Positions 25,357-30,366 of a stretch of 30,366 nt of DNA are shown piece by piece. Under the pieces are notes generated by a model. The model had not been told where the DNA came from. It did no database searches and saw only the letters and a list, made by a program, of their open reading frames with translations. Position 1 is the stretch's first letter, and each line of letters starts with the position of its first letter. Position numbers and translations under genes: made by a program. Source of the stretch: Deinococcus aquatilis DSM 23025 (GTDB taxonomy: Bacteria > Deinococcota > Deinococci > Deinococcales > Deinococcaceae); contig NZ_KB899747.1 of assembly GCF_000378445.1 (NCBI RefSeq), forward strand, positions 1-30,366. Reading direction: 5' to 3'.

Positions 25357-26658
25357 ATGACGCAGGGCAACGACCATCTCATCAACGAGCTGACCCTCGC
25401 CCGCTCAGGCGTCTTCAGCATTCTGAACCGCGATATCGGGGACGATCAAAGCTGGGAAACGACTTTCAACATCGGGGATCGGCACTTCTACGTCGAGGGT
25501 GTCGCTTCGCGTGGACGGCCGCATGGTGTGGATCCCGATGTGCTGCTGGCGCTGCAAACCCTGTTTTTTGAGGCAGGTTGCCCTGAGGACGACACGGTGG
25601 TGTGCACCGCCTACCGCCTGCTGCAACTGACGCCGCTCGGTACGCGGGGCAACGCTTATGTGCGTCTGAGAGAGAGTCTGCTGCGTTTGGAGGGCGTGAG
25701 TTGGCTGACCCGCGTGTCCCGGCAGCAGGGCGGAAAATTCAGGGGCATGACGGAAACCAATCGCCTGATCGACCGGATTTCGGTACATGACGTGAGCCTG
25801 AGTGCCAGTGGTGCAGGCGGCGCAATCGTAGGCAGCGCACCTCTGCGGGTCACATTTTCGCGACATTTCGCCCAGTCGATCCGCGAAGGCTTCTACCAAA
25901 TCCTGGATGCCGAACTGCTCAGTGATCTTAAGCAACCCACCGCCCGCAGCCTGTACCGCGTGTTGCAGGCTCACCGGGTCGGTGACGACGGCTCGTTGGC
26001 CCGTGAACTTCCGGTGATCATCGCGGCCTGGCGGGAAGCGACGGGACTGAGTGGACAGCGCACCAACAATGTCCGGCGTACCCTGGACGGCGCACACGCA
26101 CACCTGATTGCCGCAAAGTACCTCCGAAACGTGTCGTATGACGGTTCGGGCGACAGCCAGCGCATCACCTACGCCTTCGAGGGTGAGGTTGATCCTGAAT
26201 TGGTGGAACTGCTGACGTCTCTCAAAGTCAGTCGCCCGGTCGCTGAAGCGTTGGTGGCCGATCACCCCGAGCGGATTCGCACCGCTGTGGAGGCCGTCAA
26301 GCAGCGACTGGACACGGGTTACAAGCCCCGCTCTGTGGCTGCCACTTTGGTTGATGCTGTTCGTCATCCCGAAAAGTACGATGTGCTGCCCAGACAGGCG
26401 CAAGCATCGTCCAAGAAAACTGGAACAGCGAAAACCAAACGTGAGGATCAACCCGTGCTCCTACCGCTGAGCCGTGAGGAGTCTTTGGGCATGGTTCGCT
26501 CGCTTCTGCGTGTCAAGCTGGGTCGTCCGCCTCATGCCGAAACTGTGGCTGCACTGGAGACTCTCGATACCGACGCTGTAGAACGCCTCGCAGCTGCGGT
26601 CAGGGGTAGAGGCGATTTGGTGGATTTGATACAGGCCCTGACTGGTTTACCTGCGTAG
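25357..26658 (+). CDS. Replication initiator protein (RepA type)
   Basis: 433 residues. The N-terminal half (NELTLARSGVFSILNRD..., FYVEGVASRGRPHGVDPDVLLALQTLF, TARSLYRVLQAHR) has the winged-helix pattern of the replication initiator protein A group common on Deinococcus plasmids. It should bind the nine iterons just upstream and start replication. The C-terminal 120 residues are an unrecognised, Lys/Arg-rich, helical region. ATG 25357 (MTQGNDHLINE) is preferred over ATG 25261. The TATAAT box stands 9 bases before it, and the longer form would start directly after the last iteron and read through the promoter. Iterons upstream suggest autoregulation and copy control. No parA or parB is seen nearby. 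An IS lies 167 bases downstream. Confidence 0.85.
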   Translation: MTQGNDHLINELTLARSGVFSILNRDIGDDQSWETTFNIGDRHFYVEGVASRGRPHGVDPDVLLALQTLFFEAGCPEDDTVVCTAYRLLQLTPLGTRGNAYVRLRESLLRLEGVSWLTRVSRQQGGKFRGMTETNRLIDRISVHDVSLSASGAGGAIVGSAPLRVTFSRHFAQSIREGFYQILDAELLSDLKQPTARSLYRVLQAHRVGDDGSLARELPVIIAAWREATGLSGQRTNNVRRTLDGAHAHLIAAKYLRNVSYDGSGDSQRITYAFEGEVDPELVELLTSLKVSRPVAEALVADHPERIRTAVEAVKQRLDTGYKPRSVAATLVDAVRHPEKYDVLPRQAQASSKKTGTAKTKREDQPVLLPLSREESLGMVRSLLRVKLGRPPHAETVAALETLDTDAVERLAAAVRGRGDLVDLIQALTGLPA

Positions 26659-26825
26659 GTATGGCTCGCTCTCAAGCTTTCCGCCTCACAGCCACGAGAA
26701 TGCCGCGCTGTAACCCGGACTGACCCTGGAGTGCGGGTACTAAAATGGCGGGTCTTCTAGGCCCCAAAGAGTGCCTTTACGGGCACCTCATTGTCTACTG
26801 AAGCATGGAACAATCCGGATACGGT
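26659..26825. other. Gene-free stretch downstream of rep
   Basis: No gene is seen. A small hairpin GTGCC-TTTACG-GGCAC lies at 26771-26786 and may end the rep transcript, although it has no T-run. The original continuation of this sequence is at 29165, on the far side of the IS insertion. Confidence 0.4.
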
Positions 26826-26834
26826 CTGAAATCG
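26826..26834 (+). repeat. Target-site duplication, left copy
   Basis: CTGAAATCG directly precedes the IS left end CTCAGTACCC and is repeated exactly at 29156-29164, after the IS right end. Nine bases is in the range usual for IS4-family insertion. Confidence 0.85.
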
Positions 26835-26889
26835 CTCAGTACCCGAACCTGGTATGTCAAGTCGGCGGAAGAGAAGACCCAAAAAGATC

Positions 26890-27826
26890 CTATGAAGGGG
26901 CTGGGATGGGGCCGCCCACGTGACTGGCCTGCAGGGTTCGGTACACCTCCCGAGCCAGGTGCGTCTTGAGTGCTCGAAGTGCCGCCCGTTTCGTTTTTCC
27001 CTCCTGCTCCTTCTTGGCCACAAATGTTTTGGTGCGTTCATCACAGCGTAGCCGGGTCAAGGCCATCAGGTGGAGCACCCTGTTGAGCTGTCGGTTGCCA
27101 CCGACGTTCACGCACCAGCGTGTGTTCTTTCCGCTGCCCCGCTCCACGGGGGCAGCGCCGCAGTCACTGGCAAAGTGATGGACGTTTTCAAACCGCTGGA
27201 TGTCACCCATCTCGGCCAGTACGGTGCCGGCCAGCACCACGCCGATCCCCTGCAAGGTCAACAGGGTAGAGGCCACCTGAGCGACCAGGGTCGCCATGGC
27301 GTGTTCCAGCTCTTTCAATGCTGCTTCGAGAGAAGTCAGCACCGCCTGCAGGGCGGTGCTCAGCGAGACAGCCGTGGTCTCTGGAAGTGCTTCGAGCATC
27401 ATTTGGTTCGCTTTGCGCTGCTGAGCCAGCTTGTCCCGCGTGCGGGACAATTCCTGCAAACGGGTACGCTGCTCGCTGAGCTGGTCGGGCGGGAGTTGCG
27501 GGTTGGCCAGCAGCACCCGAGCGACGTTCTCGGCATCGACCAAGTCGTTCTTTTTCTTGCCGCGACGCGCACGGTACTGGCTGGTCAGGCTGGGATGGAT
27601 GTGATACACCGATTGATCCTTGGCGAAGAGCAGGGCCAGCAGGGGAGCCACGTACCGGTTGCCTGCACCTTCAATCGCCCAGCAGTGTCCTTCAAAACAA
27701 GCAGACCAAGCCCACAACTGATTCAGGCCGTCGGTGTCGTTCTGGACGCTCAGACTGTCCAGAACGACGCCACGCGCATCGAGAGCGACGGCGGGATGGG
27801 TGGGGATCAAGTCCAAGAATGATCAT
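26890..27826 (-). pseudogene. IS110-family recombinase (DEDD transposase), frameshifted
   Basis: From ATG 27826 the protein begins MIILGLDPHPS, which holds the first catalytic Asp of the DEDD RuvC-like domain. The remainder, HPAVALDARGVVLDSL onward, is in a different frame (+1), open from about 27816 to the stop at 26890. The switch occurs in a C-rich stretch at about 27795-27808. The rest is intact: AIEGAGNRYVAPL (catalytic Glu), KKNDLVDAENVARVL (two Asp), the mid helical region, and the C-terminal Tnp domain FASDCGAAPVERGSGKNTRW with its Ser and GGNRQLNRVLH. The protein read from the TTG near 27816 alone would lack the first Asp and be inactive. A programmed frameshift is possible but less likely. 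Confidence 0.75.
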
Positions 27827-28056
27827 GGCGTCCTCCAGCAGAGTTCGGCGTTTCACCCCCACCCGCGCAGGTCTGTTCTGGATTGGGCCCGCAGGCAGCC
27901 TGGTCTCAAGCGAAGAGCAGCGGTGTGGCGCCATTGAGACAGAGAACGCGCAATTCGGGTACAAGCGACAAGCGCAGACAATTTTAGGGCGACGCTCTCT
28001 CCTCACCTCATTTTGGACATACAGACACTTTCTTGACGGGTTGAAATCTCTCGTCT
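27827..28056 (-). ncRNA. Candidate bridge-RNA region of the IS110 element
   Basis: This is the 230-base non-coding left arm of the element, read on the minus strand toward the recombinase. IS110-group elements encode the guide RNA in this position. The element carries TTGACGG (28033-28039), and the flanking target carries its complement CCGTCAA (28060-28066), which could reflect guide-target pairing. I did not derive a full fold, so this is an inference from position. Confidence 0.35.
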
Positions 28057-28110
28057 GATCCGTCAAAACAGAACGCGTCCCCTGCCACGCTGACCCATCT
28101 GACGCGCTGC

Positions 28111-29154
28111 TTGTGTGCCCACTTTCCGAAATACCGCGAAAACCAAGTGGAGCTGCTTTCTCTCGTCGTCCTGGCACTCCTTCAAGCCAAGGACGTCCGG
28201 CATGCAGAACTGGCTGAGCGCTTTCCGGGAAGCGCTCAGACATCTTCGGTTATTCGCCGAATTGAGCGGTTCTTCAACCATCATCCCCTGTGCCCGGCTG
28301 ATGTCGCAGTGGTTGTGCTGAAGCTGCTTCCGGAGGCCCGGAAGCGAGAATTCATCCTTGACCGTACCAACTGGAAGCTGGGACAGTCAGACGTGAACGC
28401 GTTGGTACTGGCCGTCCTGTGGCGTGGTGTCGCCGTTCCACTCCTCTTTGAGCTGCTGCCCCATGGGGGCAGCAGTCGCACCGAGATCCGTCTGACCCTG
28501 ATGAGTGATGTGTTGTGCCTCCTGTCCTGTCGGGAGATCGCCATGCTCTATGCCGATCGTGAATTCATTGGCCAAGACTGGATCACTAAGCTGTCTCGTG
28601 CGGGGATTCCCCTCTGTGTCCGCCTCCGACAAGACACATTCATTGACGGCTCTCCTGCACGAGACTGGCTGCAGGGACTGCAGCCAGGGATGAAAGGCAT
28701 TTTGGTTGACCGGGCCGAGGTTTACGGGCAACCGATGAATGTCGTCCTGACGTACACCCAGGATGGAGAGGCGCTGGTCATTGCCAGCACCTCCGGTTCT
28801 GCCAGCCGCATCCTGTCCGGGTATCGCAAGAGGTTCCGCATTGAGTGTCTGTTCCGGGCTTTGAAAAGCAAGGGATTCAAGCTGGAAAGTACCCACATGA
28901 CGCTCCACGAGAACGTGGAGCGCCTGCTCTGCCTGCTGACCCTGGCGTACGTCTGGTGCGTGCTGGTGGGTCTTCTCCAAACGTGCACCGTGAAAGTACA
29001 TGGTCGGCGAGCCTGGAGTGTGGTGACGCTGGGCCTCCGAACCCTCGTGCGCACATTCGCCCGCATCCACGAGCGTGGGGAGGTGGAAGCACTTCAACTC
29101 ATTGGGCTTTTGAAATCCAGCCAGACGCTCAATTCAGAAGGCGTTGGGTACTGA
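28111..29154 (+). CDS. IS4-family transposase
   Basis: 347 residues. Catalytic residues are all present: Asp84 (LDRTNWKLG), Asp149 (LYADREFIG) and Glu245 in the Y-R-E-K block YRKRFRIECLFRALKSKG. The conserved FKLESTHMT follows. The start is uncertain. TTG 28111 gives LCAHFPKYRENQ, but the frame stays open upstream to the IS110 junction and, after removing IS110, into the IS left end (KSAEEKTQKDPSKQNASPATLTHLTRC), where no ATG or GTG start is seen. The IS110 insertion therefore lies just before or at the start of the gene and has probably cut off its native promoter. The TAC-TGA stop region overlaps the right inverted repeat. Confidence 0.88.
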   Translation: MCAHFPKYRENQVELLSLVVLALLQAKDVRHAELAERFPGSAQTSSVIRRIERFFNHHPLCPADVAVVVLKLLPEARKREFILDRTNWKLGQSDVNALVLAVLWRGVAVPLLFELLPHGGSSRTEIRLTLMSDVLCLLSCREIAMLYADREFIGQDWITKLSRAGIPLCVRLRQDTFIDGSPARDWLQGLQPGMKGILVDRAEVYGQPMNVVLTYTQDGEALVIASTSGSASRILSGYRKRFRIECLFRALKSKGFKLESTHMTLHENVERLLCLLTLAYVWCVLVGLLQTCTVKVHGRRAWSVVTLGLRTLVRTFARIHERGEVEALQLIGLLKSSQTLNSEGVGY

Positions 29155-29155
29155 G

Positions 29156-29164
29156 CTGAAATCG
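29156..29164 (+). repeat. Target-site duplication, right copy
   Basis: CTGAAATCG directly follows the IS right end GGGTACTGAG and matches 26826-26834 exactly. Confidence 0.85.
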
Positions 29165-29198
29165 ATACTCTTGGTTGCTTGTTGAAGATCAAACAGAT

Positions 29199-29238
29199 GG
29201 AGGGATCAGATCTATCACGTGATGGATCTGATCCCTCC
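29199..29238. terminator. 40-base palindrome between convergent genes
   Basis: Two 20-base arms pair over 19 of 20 positions with no spacer, centred on CACGTG; the only exception is a T/G pair at 29213/29224. Arms read GGAGGGATCAGATC... inward. It lies 16 bases from the stop of the beta-helix gene, so it probably ends that minus-strand transcript, though no T-run follows. Confidence 0.6.
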
Positions 29239-29254
29239 TAGGTTCAAGCTAAGC

Positions 29255-30366
29255 TTATGGCCCGACTTTAACGTTTTTGCTGCTGACCTTACTTTGCCAG
29301 CGGGTGTATTCCTGTTTTTCCATGTCGAGGGTAACGGTGCCGATGTTTTGGTTGCCTGCGCAAGTGGTGGCATTCAGGCCGCAGTGCGGGAACCACGTCG
29401 GGCTGTTGCTGGTCTTGCCGTCAGCAGCTACCCGCGTCCAGCCCACCACGTTGTTGTCCATGCGGTTGTTGGCAAACGTCGGGACTGCCAGCTTGCCTGC
29501 GCCGTTGGGATCCCAGACATATAACCCGACGTTTGCCGCTGGAATGCGCTCACCTGCAGGTGTGCGCCCGCTGGAGATGACGCGGTTGTTATATACTTGG
29601 TTATTGACGCCTCCTGCAATCCCGATCCCGTGATTGGTGGTGCCCACCACCTGATTGTCGTACACCCGGGCATAACCTGAATCTAATGGATCGGTGACTT
29701 TGCCGTCGCCCAACAAAATCCCCCCGCCCGCATAGAAAGTTTCGGTCAGCGGCGACACCCCATAGGCGCCCTGAATGTAGTTGTCATGAATCAGAAACGG
29801 ACTGGCCGGCGTGCCACTACTGAGATAGAAATTCATGTTTTCTTCCGTGCGGCTTTTGCCGGGTTCGTTAATGATTTCATTCCAAGCAATTTCCACATTG
29901 GGTAAGCGTTTGACATTGTTGAACAGCACTGTTTGAACAATGGTGTATGCACCGGTGTACCCGCCAGCACCGTCACTCAAGCGTCCATCAGTATTCTTAA
30001 ATCGGTTGCGCAAAATCTTGATGGTCTCTCCGGCACTTGTATTGCCCATGAAGGCACGTGCGTAGATGCCGGTGGTGCCTTCGAAATAGCTGTTTTCCAC
30101 GCGCAGGTTCATGACTTCCTCGGCGTTGACGGCGCGTCCGGCGGCCTTGCCGGCGACGTTGGGGTTCAGGGCGTAGCCGCGGGTGTTGCGGACCGTCAGG
30201 CGGTTTTTGAAGCCGCTGATCAGGTTGCCGCGGCTGCGGATGTTGGCGTTCTCGATGATCACCGGTTCGCTGGTCTGGATCAGGACCGCGGATTTGTTCT
30301 GCGTGCTCTCCCAGTTGCCCGAGTACGTTCCACCCTTCGTAATCACAATCGGACCGCTGTACTGGA
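29255..30366 (-). CDS. Right-handed beta-helix protein, C-terminal part
   Basis: The frame is open to the window edge, so the N-terminus (and any signal peptide) is outside; about 370 residues are visible. The sequence has the repeating short-strand pattern of parallel beta-helix proteins (pectate-lyase-like or polysaccharide-acting surface proteins): [85 protein letters not shown] and [12 protein letters not shown]. One turn is formed by each Asn-ladder block. A Cys pair ([13 protein letters not shown]) near the C-terminus may form a disulphide, which favours a secreted location. No catalytic motif can be named. The role may be glycan binding or cleavage, matching the glucan locus elsewhere in the window, but this is inference. 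Confidence 0.75.
   Translation of the reverse strand, partial: QYSGPIVITKGGTYSGNWESTQNKSAVLIQTSEPVIIENANIRSRGNLISGFKNRLTVRNTRGYALNPNVAGKAAGRAVNAEEVMNLRVENSYFEGTTGIYARAFMGNTSAGETIKILRNRFKNTDGRLSDGAGGYTGAYTIVQTVLFNNVKRLPNVEIAWNEIINEPGKSRTEENMNFYLSSGTPASPFLIHDNYIQGAYGVSPLTETFYAGGGILLGDGKVTDPLDSGYARVYDNQVVGTTNHGIGIAGGVNNQVYNNRVISSGRTPAGERIPAANVGLYVWDPNGAGKLAVPTFANNRMDNNVVGWTRVAADGKTSNSPTWFPHCGLNATTCAGNQNIGTVTLDMEKQEYTRWQSKVSSKNVKVGP

Larger units (their letters stand above)
26889..28059 (-). mobile_element. IS110-family element inserted in the IS4 left arm
   Basis: The bounds are approximate. The sequence GATCC occurs at both junctions (26886-26890 and 28057-28061), consistent with the short shared core that IS110 recombinases leave. 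The recombinase gene fills most of the element. A non-coding stretch of about 230 bases lies upstream of it, and nearly none downstream. This is the layout of the IS110 group, in which the guide (bridge) RNA is made from the upstream end. Confidence 0.65.
26835..29155 (+). mobile_element. IS4-family element interrupted by an IS110-family element
   Basis: The left end CTCAGTACCC (26835-26844) and right end GGGTACTGAG (29146-29155) are perfect 10-base inverted terminal repeats, flanked by the 9-base duplication CTGAAATCG. The transposase lies near the right end (28111-29154). Between the left end and the transposase about 1.17 kb of IS110-family DNA is inserted. Removing it would restore an IS of about 1.15 kb with a short leader, a normal size for this group. 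Confidence 0.85.

Noticed and set aside
26757..27044. 95-residue minus-strand open frame across the IS4/IS110 joint
   Set aside because: It is out of frame with the recombinase and crosses an insertion joint; no family pattern.

Overview
The window looks like an accessory replicon (plasmid or megaplasmid) of a Deinococcus-type bacterium. The evidence is a high-GC coding sequence with AT-rich control regions, several genes that appear to be read from leaderless transcripts (a -10 box about 7 to 10 bases before the ATG), a class Ib ribonucleotide reductase set, a TerD plus DUF475 pair, and an iteron origin with a RepA-type initiator. The assignment is by protein family and gene content; no species can be named from the sequence alone.

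Layout. (1) 1-3354: the right end of an IS4-family element sits inside a type IV pilin-like (PilW-type) gene and leaves only its 3' part, followed by an intact PilX-like gene. (2) 3595-12310: a beta-glucan/cello-oligosaccharide locus. On the minus strand, in transcription order, lie a sugar-binding protein, two ABC permeases, a GH1 beta-glucosidase and a lipoprotein GH5 glucanase with C-terminal binding modules. A divergent LacI regulator follows, with three near-identical GAAAACGTTTTC-type operators between the two arms. The likely flow is surface glucan cleavage, oligosaccharide import, then cytoplasmic hydrolysis to glucose. No ATPase is encoded here. (3) 12560-13441: an aldo/keto reductase behind an inverted-repeat operator. 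(4) 13495-17788: nrdI-nrdE-nrdF-nrdH-like, the manganese-type class Ib ribonucleotide reductase, with a strong promoter, NrdR-box-like sites and a structured leader. (5) 18046-24700: a small helical unknown protein, an SCP2-domain protein, a UvrD-type helicase with an N-terminal cysteine cluster, TerD, a DUF475/TerC-like membrane protein and a membrane-anchored SDR oxidoreductase. (6) 24973-26658: nine 15-bp iterons and the replication initiator, probably the replicon's origin. (7) 26826-29164: an IS4-family element bounded by a 9-bp target duplication, itself split by an IS110-family element whose transposase is frameshifted. (8) 29255-30366: the C-terminal part of a right-handed beta-helix protein that runs off the window.

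The most unusual structures are the nested IS4/IS110 insertion with recoverable junctions, the helically phased iteron array with a leaderless initiator, the AATATCTTG motif shared by the two nrd promoters together with a long leader hairpin, and several strong hairpins between the genes of the sugar operon that may set relative expression.
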